A stretch of 15,019 nucleotides of DNA, taken from the NCBI GenBank assembly GCA_002791215.1, contig PFWQ01000025.1, positions 2,167 through 17,185 of the forward strand. The letters run 5' to 3'. The stretch is from a candidate division SR1 bacterium CG_4_9_14_3_um_filter_40_9. GTDB lineage: Bacteria > Patescibacteriota > Gracilibacteria > Absconditabacterales > Absconditicoccaceae. The number at the start of each line of letters is the position of its first letter. Position 1 is the first letter of the stretch. This document shows positions 8,071 to 15,019 of the stretch, in pieces. The notes below the pieces were generated by a model. It made no database searches. It worked only from the letters and a program-made list of their open reading frames with translations, and had not been told where the DNA came from. A program made the translations under genes and the position numbers.

Positions 8071-8096
8071 ATAAAAAATATTTACATATTTTTTAT
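8071..8096. repeat. Perfect AT-rich palindrome over a stop codon
   Basis: ATAAAAAATA, six bases, TATTTTTTAT: 10-base arms with no mismatch. The stop codon of the minus-strand gene (8082-8084) lies in the loop. Confidence 0.7.
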
Positions 8097-8561
8097 GGCG
8101 GTCGAACTAAGTTCCTTTTGCCGCAACATCCTATTGATAGACATTCTGGTGGGTGTCGCATTGCAAAATTCGTCGGCGGTGAGCAGAAGCAGTCATTTGA
8201 TTCCTTGCATGATATACGTCAGATTGTAGTCGTTGTCCCAGATTTTTTGGTGTATTTTGTGTTCGCCGACACGTTCCAATCATTTTTTGGATATGAAATA
8301 ATGTACGTCATGATCCGTAGATAATTCATGTTTTCTCGATGCATCATACTCCAACTTGTGGATCTGATTTGTACTCTGATTATCCAGCAAGGCCAGATAT
8401 TCTTTGAGCGCATCGATATTTTGATACACATTTTTGATTTTATAATAATGAAGATATTTGAGGAGTTCTCTCACTTCATCTTTGAGATATCAGGCAACAT
8501 CAACATCTTGAAGCTGCAACATTATATGTTCTATGAGTGTTTCCTTTTTTGTCGTACTCAT
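8082..8561 (-). CDS. Protein of unknown function downstream of the ABC ATPase
   Basis: A 159-residue protein I do not recognise. It is mostly helical in appearance, with no signal peptide and no strong membrane segment; only a short GIKGLLLL stretch near residue 130 is hydrophobic. It is rich in His, Lys and Tyr in the middle. Three TGA codons are read as Gly (VAGYL, KKGLE, IKGLL). The ATG at 8561 gives MSTTKKETL and lies 27 bases after the ABC ATPase stop, so both are probably one transcript. It is not a membrane permease, so it is not FtsX. The transcript end is the hairpin near 7981-8001. Confidence 0.72.
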
Positions 8562-8588
8562 ACGTATTCCGTATTAGGGGTAAAGCAA

Positions 8589-9263
8589 TTATACCATCAC
8601 ATGTAATTTGATCTTATGTTTTTCCTTGACGTAATTGAGAAGGTGGATGTCGTGAGTGATCAACAATACGGTGTTGCCCATGAGGTTAGTCTGAATGAGC
8701 AAATCTGCAATCTGCTGGGTATGCCCCCAGTCGAGATTTCCGGTTGGTTCGTCGGCAATCACAAATTCCGGTTCATGGATAAGCGCTCTTGCGATGCATA
8801 CTTTCTGTTTCTCTCCGGCGCTTAAAAATTTCACCGGAGTATTTACGAGTTTCTGTAAACCAAGCTTTGTTTTCATGGCATCGAATTTGCTTTCGATGAT
8901 GTTCTCTCCAAGGCCGTATATTTTTAATGGATACGTGATGTTCTCTTTCACGCTCAATTGTTCCATGAGTTTATAATCCTGAAATACTATTCAGATTTTT
9001 CTTCTATAAAGCTGTAATTCTTCATCTGAATATTTGGAGATGTCTTCTTTCTTGTGATAGATAGCTTTTTGCGGAGCTCTGAGTTCGCCTATCAGCAGTC
9101 TCGCAATTGTTGATTTTCCTGTGCCTGATTTTCCCATGATCACGAGAAAATCGTTCTTATAGAGAGCGAGATTGAATTTGCTGAAAAGAAGATATGGATT
9201 TTCTGGATATCCTCGTGTGAGGTCCTTGATGTCTATCAAGAGATTATGTTCCATCTGGTCCAT
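8589..9263 (-). CDS. ABC transporter ATPase, FtsE-like
   Basis: A 224-residue ATP-binding subunit, the length of FtsE (about 222). Walker A GKSGTGKS (44-51), Q-loop in GIVFQDYKL (Gln95), signature LSAGE (147-151), Walker B FVIADEPTGNLD (167-178), H-loop His204. The Q-loop region LYRRKIGIVFQDYKL is closest to FtsE; MacB/LolD ATPases share the ADEPTGNLD box, so those remain possible. The second signature residue is Ala where LSGGE is usual. Gly91 is coded by TGA. FtsE works with the membrane protein FtsX, but no FtsX-like permease lies in the window: the gene before is across a divergent spacer and the gene after is not membranous. Promoter at 9378-9405. A second ATG (residue 4) is an alternative start. 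Confidence 0.85.
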
Positions 9264-9274
9264 GAAATAATAGT

Positions 9275-9370
9275 GAAAGGAGTAAACTTAGTTAATTTAG
9301 TAAACTGAGATGGCTGCATACCTTATGGCTAAGTTTACACAGTTTTACTCAGTTTACCCAGTTTTACTGA
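9275..9370. repeat. Inverted array with 10-base period (AGTTTAC type)
   Basis: The right block (9332-9370) is four 10-base units of the form AGTTTACYCA / GTTTTACTCA in tandem. The left block (9275-9306) carries the reverse complement, AGTAAACTTA and AGTAAACTGA. The array lies within the leader of the FtsE-like operon on the minus strand, in the divergent spacer shared with pheS. Confidence 0.65.
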
Positions 9371-9377
9371 CATTATA

Positions 9378-9405
9378 AGTATACTCGCGAATCGTAATAT
9401 TTCAA
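9378..9405 (-). promoter_or_regulatory. Promoter of the FtsE-like operon
   Basis: On the minus strand: TTGAAA, 16 bases, TATACT. The start point near 9371 gives a leader of about 108 bases that spans the inverted array at 9275-9370. Confidence 0.6.
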
Positions 9406-9434
9406 AAAATAAGCGTTTCATCGACCTTTAAGTG

Positions 9435-9463
9435 TTGACAAGAAGCCCGAAAATGGTTAAAAA
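9435..9463 (+). promoter_or_regulatory. Possible pheS promoter
   Basis: TTGACA is a perfect -35 box; 17 bases on is TAAAAA, a weak -10. No better plus-strand candidate was found between 9264 and 9679. If right, the pheS leader is over 200 bases and is made of repeats. Confidence 0.35.
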
Positions 9464-9676
9464 TGGATAAAAATGGATAAAAATCGTTAAAACTAGGCTT
9501 AAAATAAGCCAAAATCTGGTTGAAAAGCTGGACTGAAAAGATAAACAATGGGTGAACGCTTCGCTGATAAACAATAGATAAACAATGAACAAGTTTATCG
9601 CATGAAGTGCCTTTATCGCGAATGAAATGAGCCTTTATCGCTCGCTTTGCGAGCTTTTATCATTTATATTTTGAAT
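9451..9676. repeat. 10-base-period arrays upstream of pheS
   Basis: Four tandem units ATGGTTAAAA, ATGGATAAAA, ATGGATAAAA, ATCGTTAAAA occupy 9453-9492. Next comes a small hairpin GGCTT/AAGCC near 9497-9511. Then GATAAACAAT occurs three times (about 9540-9585), and the reverse-complement type GTTTATCGC / CTTTATCGC four times (about 9592-9660). The overall layout is again one block of units followed by its inverse. Confidence 0.65.
9640..9658 (+). terminator. Hairpin plus T-run just before pheS (possible attenuator)
   Basis: The perfect stem GCTCGC-TTT-GCGAGC is followed by TTTT, 21 bases before the pheS ATG. It has the form of a weak intrinsic terminator inside the leader. No T-box sequence is seen nearby. 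It may instead be just the last unit of the repeat array. Confidence 0.4.
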
Positions 9677-9679
9677 TTC

Positions 9680-10705
<1,026 letters not shown>

Positions 10706-10708
10706 TTG

Positions 10709-10843
10709 ACAAACCCACCTAAATCCTCCCTTGTCAGGGCGGACTTGAAGGCATCTTGTTTAATTATATGTAAACGAACATAAAATATAAATATATTATT
10801 CCTTTGGCCTGCCCTGACAAGGGAAGGTCGGGAAGGGTTTGTT
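10709..10843. repeat. MITE-like inverted repeat after pheS
   Basis: Arms of about 33-36 bases: the left (10709-10741) contains ACAAACCC and CCCTTGTCAGGGC, the right (10808-10843) contains GCCCTGACAAGGG and GGGTTTGT. They are separated by about 65 bases of AT-rich sequence. Inside each arm CCCTTG/CAAGGG-type stems repeat. No transposase is present. It lies between pheS and the two small genes that follow. Confidence 0.78.
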
Positions 10844-10871
10844 TATTCTTTTATAACTTTATAAATTACGC

Positions 10872-11027
10872 ATGACACAAGCAAAAAGAAAACAAAAAGT
10901 AGATGATACTCATCGGGATTACTATAAGAATAACCCGGATTATATCCCAGTAAATGTACCTATAGAAGAGTTTATAGCAGTCTTGGAAAAGAGCATCAAG
11001 AAGGCTAAGAAAACTACAAAATCTTAA
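10872..11027 (+). CDS. Small basic protein, 51 residues
   Basis: An unrecognised short protein, MTQAKRKQKVDDTHRDYY and on to a Lys-rich tail KKAKKTTKS. The middle part (DYIPVNVPIEEFIAVLEKSIKKAK) looks like a short strand followed by an amphipathic helix. No TGA codons and no Gly. It is probably real because it lies in a compact block with the His/Cys peptide and a terminator, and the reading frame has normal codon use for the window. No Shine-Dalgarno precedes the ATG. A candidate promoter (TTGTTT, 15 bases, TATAAA at 10839-10865) would make it almost leaderless, but this is weak. Confidence 0.55.
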   Translation: MTQAKRKQKVDDTHRDYYKNNPDYIPVNVPIEEFIAVLEKSIKKAKKTTKS

Positions 11028-11057
11028 AATAACTTTTAACCTTATAACCCCATTATT

Positions 11058-11168
11058 ATGGCAAATATCCAGCAGGATGCGCATGCGCATCATCATCACC
11101 ATGATGGCGATCATGAATGCTGCGGCGAGGGCAAATGTAAGGACGATGGAAAATGCAAATGTAAGTAG
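11058..11168 (+). CDS. His/Cys-rich 36-residue peptide, likely metal-binding
   Basis: A very short gene, too small for most gene finders. The product has a short leader (MANIQQDA), a histidine cluster (His9, then His11-15, and His19), and a C-terminal cysteine part ECCGEGKCKDDGKCKCK: seven His and five Cys in 36 residues. Such composition suggests binding or storage of a transition metal such as Ni, Zn or Cu (inference, by analogy with small His-rich metal-storage peptides like Helicobacter Hpn). It starts 30 bases after the 51-residue gene and is closed by TAG and then a strong terminator 19 bases later, supporting a true gene end. No TGA codons; all Gly are GGN. Confidence 0.68.
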   Translation: MANIQQDAHAHHHHHDGDHECCGEGKCKDDGKCKCK

Positions 11169-11187
11169 TTGCCAAATGCATATATGA

Positions 11188-11215
11188 AAAATCTCCCAAC
11201 CGGGAGATTTTTTTT
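11188..11215. terminator. Strong bidirectional intrinsic terminator
   Basis: AATCTCCC-AACC-GGGAGATT: 8-base perfect stem with a 4-base loop, followed by a T-run on the plus strand and preceded by A's, so it also has a T-run on the minus strand. It ends the pheS-side plus-strand genes and can also stop transcripts from the minus-strand methyltransferase gene that ends at 11268. Confidence 0.88.
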
Positions 11216-11267
11216 GAAAGAAGTATTTTGTAAGTTAAAATTCTCCTAGAATATAGTGCAACCTCAG

Positions 11268-11918
11268 TTAAACGGTCGCTTCGTCTTTTACTTCAAGCAA
11301 ATTATTCCTCAGAGCGATTCTTAATTTATAAGACCTTTTTCTTAATCTTTGTTTGATTTTATTTATATTTAGATTTTCTGATTGAATACTCATTTTTATT
11401 TTTCCATTTGATTTAAGATGCTGCAATGCTTGTAAAATCAAATGATAAAGAAATTCGATTCTTCTTCCTTGATAATTAGCACCACTAATTCTATTTATTA
11501 GAACGCTCTCCGGAAAAATTATAAGATCGTATTTCTCATCGCCCAAATCAGTCCAGCTTCCATACATGTCAAAGATTTTTGATTTGAATTCTTTTGGCAA
11601 ATGTTTTGGATCAATATCAGAAAGTGTAATATTTTCTTTTTTAACACCTAATTTTACTAACAATCTCTCTAAAAATGCAGAACCGGAGCCAATGGATAGT
11701 AGCGTTTTAGAATCGTCGGATATCAAATCATTAATATCTGTTTTAGTAATCAATCTTGTATTCACGTGCCGACTCGGAGCGAAATAGAAATAAGAATTGC
11801 CCTCTGGAGTGTGAATATCATCACCATTTTTGAATTCAGAAAATAATTCTATTTCTAATTTCTTAATGGTTTCTAAATATTTTTTCTTATTTTCCGTATG
11901 CCTTTTTTCTTTTTCCAT
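11268..11918 (-). CDS. Class I SAM methyltransferase-fold protein
   Basis: A 216-residue protein. A basic helical N-terminus (about 1-30) precedes a Rossmann-like core: TLLSIGSGSAFLERLL (about 72-87) is the SAM-binding motif I (IGSGxxxLE), LSDIDP after it is the acidic end of strand 2, then KYDLIIFPESVL as motif IV-like strand, and LKSNGKIKMSI as the following strand. Substrate not known. The ATG at 11918 is preferred; a TTG at 11975 would extend the frame but overlaps the pyruvate kinase end by 23 bases. It lies 34 bases after that gene. Unlike its neighbours it has no TGA codon (all ten Gly or so are GGN) and is clearly more AT-rich, so it may be a later arrival. Confidence 0.75.
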   Translation of the reverse strand: MEKEKRHTENKKKYLETIKKLEIELFSEFKNGDDIHTPEGNSYFYFAPSRHVNTRLITKTDINDLISDDSKTLLSIGSGSAFLERLLVKLGVKKENITLSDIDPKHLPKEFKSKIFDMYGSWTDLGDEKYDLIIFPESVLINRISGANYQGRRIEFLYHLILQALQHLKSNGKIKMSIQSENLNINKIKQRLRKRSYKLRIALRNNLLEVKDEATV

Positions 11919-11952
11919 CTTGGCGACAAAAGAATGAAAATATATATATCTC

Positions 11953-12954
11953 TTACAATTTCTCTGCTTGCTCAATGACTTTTTTCATCACTTCTACGCA
12001 TTGGAGAGGATACTTACCGACTGCGGTTTCTCCTGAGAGCATGACGTAGTCGGCTCATTCACGTACTGCGTAAAAAATATCGCTCACTTCTGCTCTGGTA
12101 GGAATCGGATTGGTGATCATCGTCTCCAACATCTGCGTCGCGACGATGACGGGCTTATTTTTTTCTTTGCATTTTTTGATGATGTTCATCTGATGAACGG
12201 GAATAGTTTCGAGCGGTAATTCGGTTCATAAGTCCCCTCTCGCCACCATGATCATATCGCTCGCATCGATGATCTCATCGAGATTGCCGATTCATTCTTG
12301 GTTTTCTATCTTGGCCATGATTTTGATCTGGCTTCAATTATTTTGCTTGAGAAAATCTCTGAGTCACTGAATATCTTTTCCGCTTCTCGTGAAACTCATT
12401 GCTATGTGAGAGAATCCGTTCTTGGTAGCAAACAACGTGTCATCAAAATCCTGTGGTGTGAGCGTCGGCAAATCGCAATGGATGCCTGGCAGATTCACGT
12501 GTCTCCTTGAGCCTACGGTAAATGAAATTAATGCCTCCACAACCAATGACTCTGATCATTTTTCTATAACTTTTACATCAAAGAGTCCGGAATCAATTTT
12601 TATGATTGAATCTATCTGTGCATCGTTTATTAATTTAGGATAGTCACAGAAAAGATCACGATCCCCTCTTTTATTTTCTTTGACCACGATCCTGAATTTT
12701 TCTCCGATAGTGTAAGAAATCGGCGTCGTGAGAACTCAGGTTCTTATCTGCGGTCAGCTTGTATCCAAGAGAAGATCGAATTTTCCACCAAGTTTTTTTT
12801 CTACTTCATGGATATTATTTGCATCTTTGAGCGCGCTTTCTTGATCGTAATGCGGAAAATTGAATCTCAAAATCCTCACTCCATCATTGTAGAGCTTGGT
12901 CAGCATCTCTGTGTTGTTGATTGCAGGTCACATGGTGACGAGGATGTTGGTCAT
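11953..12954 (-). CDS. pyk: Pyruvate kinase, short form without C-terminal domain
   Basis: A 333-residue enzyme that makes pyruvate and ATP from phosphoenolpyruvate and ADP. Visible landmarks: [12 protein letters not shown] and [10 protein letters not shown] (the Arg and the NFSH-type strand), DTSGPQIRTG, the B-domain around 75-150, then [22 protein letters not shown] (catalytic Lys and metal-binding Glu), [42 protein letters not shown] and [11 protein letters not shown]. Nine TGA codons give Gly, including conserved ones in TMGP, SGPQI, ENQEGI and GDLG. It ends soon after [21 protein letters not shown], so the about 130-residue C-terminal domain that carries allosteric sites in typical 470-residue enzymes is absent. 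It lies 101 bases downstream of AMP phosphorylase across a repeat array. Confidence 0.95.
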
Positions 12955-12965
12955 GGAAGAAATAA

Positions 12966-13050
12966 AAATTGTTAAAACTTGTTAAAGATTGTTAAAACTT
13001 GTAGTGCCATTTTATCCATTTTCATCGATTTTTATCCATTTTTATCAAAG
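12966..13050. repeat. Inverted array of 10-base units between pyk and AMP phosphorylase
   Basis: The left block is 10-base units ATTGTTAAAA, CTTGTTAAAG, ATTGTTAAAA. A spacer (CTTGTAGTGCC) follows, then the right block TTTATCCATT, TTCATCGATT, TTTATCCATT, TTTATCAAAG. On the minus strand the right block reads ATGGATAAAA, identical to units at 9463-9482. It fills almost the whole spacer between the stop at 13056 and the pyk start. Confidence 0.7.
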
Positions 13051-13055
13051 AGCGA

Positions 13056-14606
13056 TTAGCGAATTTCGTACATCTTCTTTTGATCTAAGTATTCGATTGC
13101 CATCTTTATCTTCGGTTCTTCGCTCGCATAGAGAACATAGATGATATCTCATTTTTTCACTGCATCCCCTGTCTTCTTGCGGAGATACAATCACGCTTTG
13201 AGATCTATCGGTGCGCCCAACGTTCTTGCAACCACATTGAGTACTTTCATATCTATCGATTTCACTCTTCCGTCTTTTTCAGCTTTGATTTCTTTTTTGA
13301 TTTTTGCAAGTTCAAGCTGTTCAGATTTTATGTTTGGATTGCCGTGTTGTGCCTTGATGATCTCCTGCATCTTTCCCCATGCCTTGCCAGATTTCAATGT
13401 CTTCAATGCCAGCTCATCAGCAGCTTTTCCTTTGGCCATGCCGACAAGTTCTATAATTCTCGCTGCTAGGAATAATGCTTTATTCTGGAGATCCATAGGT
13501 CTGAGTTCGTGCTGTTGTAATACTCTCAATACTTCTCTCACTTGTAGAATGGCGCCGATTCCAGCTCCGATGGGTTCAATCGCATCAGTGATTTCTACAT
13601 GTACTTTCATTCATAATTTCTGTCCCACATATATAAACTGTTTTTTTAGTTTATTCGCTGTTTTCATGTCAGGTACTTTCGCTGTAGGTCCCATAGGGAT
13701 ATCGATAAGCGAATGATTGATGCCCATAGCATATTTTTTAGCCATAATGCTGACAATAGTTCTGGAGTACGATTGCATGGAGAGCGGATACGCAGCTTTG
13801 ATGAGTTTTTCATCAGCTGGTGCCAGATCCAATCCCCCGCCCCAAACTAAACAGGTATTATGTTTTCTTACTAATTCTTCGATTTGTTTCTTTGAAAAAG
13901 AGATATCCATCAGCACGCTTACGCATTCACCAGTTGCGGCTGGCGTAGTGATTGCTTTGGAAAATGTTTTCGGCATTTTGATACCCAGTGATGTCAATAG
14001 CGGAATCATGATCATAGTTGTTTCATTGCCTGGGACTCCTCACATACAATGTTTGTCTGCTACGACTCCTGGGAAATGGAGCATTTCACCAGTTTGGGCC
14101 ATGGCTTTTGCCATGATGTACAATTCATGATCTGTCGCTGGGTAGAAAAATCCTAACGCTGAATAATACGTCGTAAGCGTATCGGTGAAACGATTGGTAG
14201 CGATATCTTTCATGATAGAAAATGTTTCTTTTTCATTTAATTTCACTCCCTTGAGCGCCTTCTTGAGGGCTTCTACAGAAAGTGAACTATTTGAAGTAAA
14301 AGCTACAGCAACCATTTTCCCAGCTTCTATCTTGTATTTTTGCACTACATCTTTGAGAATTCCCACCTCTCCACGTTTGATATAGCTATGACTCAGATCC
14401 GCATCTACGACAATCTCTTCCCCTTCGTAGATGAGAGATATTTTATCCATACTGTTTATTCCATGATCCCGAGCCTCCTGCTCATTGAGCAATGCTGTAA
14501 ACGAATCTCCTTCCTGGATATCGATGAGTCTTGTTCTTACGTGGAAAGCCTGCCTAACTGGCAGGTAAACCTGCTTTGGTGATGTCTGTGTTTTTTTTGG
14601 ATTCAT
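13056..14606 (-). CDS. deoA: AMP phosphorylase (archaeal-type DeoA)
   Basis: A 516-residue enzyme, close to the about 503 of archaeal AMP phosphorylase, which splits AMP with phosphate into adenine and ribose-1,5-bisphosphate. An N-terminal domain of about 90 residues is present, as in the archaeal type and unlike ordinary thymidine phosphorylase (about 440). Core marks: TGEMLHFPGVVADKHCMGGVPGNETT (phosphate site; one Gly of MGGVP is TGA at 14037), KAITTPAATGE, the hallmark WGGGLDLAPADEK, PLSMQ, IMAKKYAMGINHSLIDIPMGP, and a C-terminal KKTGDAVKKGDIIYVLYA barrel-like region. Four TGA codons in all. In Absconditabacteria, Gracilibacteria and archaea the product goes on through ribose-1,5-bisphosphate isomerase and RuBisCO to 3-phosphoglycerate; neither gene is in this window. 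The promoter is at 14646-14673; there is no Shine-Dalgarno. Confidence 0.94.
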
Positions 14607-14645
14607 AAGATATATTTATATATAAAGGTTTTTGAACTATATATA

Positions 14646-14673
14646 ATTATACCCAAAATAGAAAATTTTGCAA
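14646..14673 (-). promoter_or_regulatory. Promoter of the AMP phosphorylase operon
   Basis: On the minus strand: TTGCAA, 16 bases, TATAAT preceded by GGG. The start point near 14639 gives a leader of about 33 bases. Confidence 0.72.
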
Positions 14674-14733
14674 ATTTTTAGACACTTTTAAAGAAAATTT
14701 ACAAGCAGATTTTTCAAGCAAATTTTTTATACT

Positions 14734-14759
14734 AAAAATCGTCTCGATTAGTCGGGACG
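14734..14759 (-). terminator. Terminator of the candidate non-coding RNA
   Basis: On the minus strand: CGTCCCG-ACTAAT-CGAGACG (7 pairs, one G-T), then A and five T's. It stands between the candidate RNA and the AMP phosphorylase promoter, separating the two units. Confidence 0.68.
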
Positions 14760-14983
14760 AAAATGGAAATATATGATATAGTTGCAAATTAAAGGTCCCC
14801 CGCCGTACGGCGGGGTAGTAATGGCGAAAATACGCCTAAATTCTTTTAAGTAAGTTCGAAGATAGTGGTTAGCTACTTCAGTACCAGACTCGCAATTGCA
14901 TAAAATTTTGGTGTTAGTGAAACAATAAATCCTGAATGAAATTCCTATATGGTAAAATTCATCCGATAACACTCTTTCGAGAT
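14734..14983 (-). ncRNA. Candidate structured non-coding RNA, about 250 bases
   Basis: No recognisable gene lies between 14607 and the window end, but the minus strand has a near-consensus promoter (14990-15017) and a terminator (14734-14759) enclosing about 250 bases rich in hairpins: CTC-GAAA-GAG at the 5' end (14972-14981, a GNRA-type loop), GTGTTA pairing with TAACAC (14967-14972 with 14911-14916), GAAGTAG with CTATCTTC (14879-14873 with 14865-14858), GGCG-TATTTT-CGCC (14836-14823) and the perfect 18-base palindrome CCCCGCCGTACGGCGGGG (14815-14798). I could not match it to tmRNA, RNase P, SRP RNA or tRNA; a 6S-like RNA or a lineage-specific RNA is possible. A 74-codon GTG frame across it shows no protein-family marks. 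Confidence 0.5.
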
Positions 14984-14989
14984 GATTAT

Positions 14990-15017
14990 CTTATATATAT
15001 TTACTATCAAATGTCAA
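14990..15017 (-). promoter_or_regulatory. Strong promoter at the right edge
   Basis: On the minus strand: TTGACA (perfect -35), 16 bases, TATAAG. The start point near 14983. No convincing coding sequence follows, which is why an RNA gene is suggested. Confidence 0.65.
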
Positions 15018-15019
15018 GT

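Noticed and set aside
9310..9378. A 22-codon frame with Phe and Tyr codons (from MAAYLMAKF) as a pheS leader peptide
   Set aside because: It lies wholly within the inverted repeat array, contains only two Phe codons and has no ribosome site; its codons are explained by the AGTTTAC units.
9451..9676. CRISPR array
   Set aside because: Units are only 10 bases, contiguous and degenerate, with no unique spacers of regular length and no cas genes.
9264..9679. T-box riboswitch upstream of pheS
   Set aside because: The conserved GGTGG-ACCGCG T-box sequence is absent; the spacer is made of short-period repeats.
13141..14130. Long plus-strand frames (191 and 137 codons) opposite AMP phosphorylase
   Set aside because: Antisense shadows of a clearly conserved enzyme gene; rich in Ser/Phe/Leu as expected for shadows.
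14850..14915. tRNA-like TTCGAA loop on the minus strand
   Set aside because: No 5-pair T stem, acceptor stem or anticodon arm could be drawn around it.
14748..14972. 74-codon GTG-started minus-strand frame as a protein gene
   Set aside because: No family marks, it runs through several hairpins and into the terminator stem; an RNA gene explains the region better, though coding is not excluded.

Overview
The window reads correctly only if TGA is a glycine codon (genetic code 25). With that rule, about a dozen reading frames that would otherwise be shattered become single full-length genes, and the in-frame TGAs fall on invariant glycines: the LSGGE signatures of UvrA, the GTFD of a nucleotidyltransferase, the Nudix box, the VARGDLG of pyruvate kinase and the GGVPGN of AMP phosphorylase. 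This points to the candidate phyla Absconditabacteria (SR1) or Gracilibacteria (BD1-5). An archaeal-type AMP phosphorylase, an enzyme of the AMP-to-RuBisCO route known from these and related lineages, agrees with that. The window alone does not separate the two phyla.

Layout. 1-3623, plus strand: a tight gene row of 3'-part uvrA, a GNAT acetyltransferase (frame broken in an A8 run), an S51 peptidase, a small Cys-repeat lipoprotein and a cytidylyltransferase-fold enzyme. 3644-3723: dispersed inverted repeat. 3831-4826, plus: a membrane-anchored protein of unknown function with its own promoter. 4895-9263, minus: greA, an HPF-like protein, a Nudix hydrolase, an unknown charged protein downstream of a short hrcA, then an unknown protein downstream of an FtsE-like ATPase. 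9680-11168, plus: pheS, a 51-residue protein and a 36-residue His/Cys-rich peptide, closed by a hairpin terminator. 11268-14606, minus: AMP phosphorylase, a short pyruvate kinase and a methyltransferase-fold protein, probably one transcription unit. 14734-14983, minus: no convincing gene, but a strong promoter, several hairpins and a terminator, i.e. a candidate non-coding RNA.

The most striking features lie between genes. Nearly every spacer over about 50 bases holds an inverted array of short units with a fixed period (7, 8 or 10 bases), one block of units followed by the reverse-complement block. Others hold larger hairpin or MITE-like repeats. Six good promoters all have a 16-base spacer between -35 and -10, and almost no start codon has a Shine-Dalgarno sequence.

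Metabolic picture (inference): AMP phosphorylase releases ribose-1,5-bisphosphate from AMP. In relatives this goes through an isomerase and RuBisCO to 3-phosphoglycerate, and lower glycolysis then ends at pyruvate kinase, encoded immediately downstream. The other recognisable genes are housekeeping: DNA repair, transcript cleavage, heat-shock control, Phe-tRNA charging and nucleotide sanitation.
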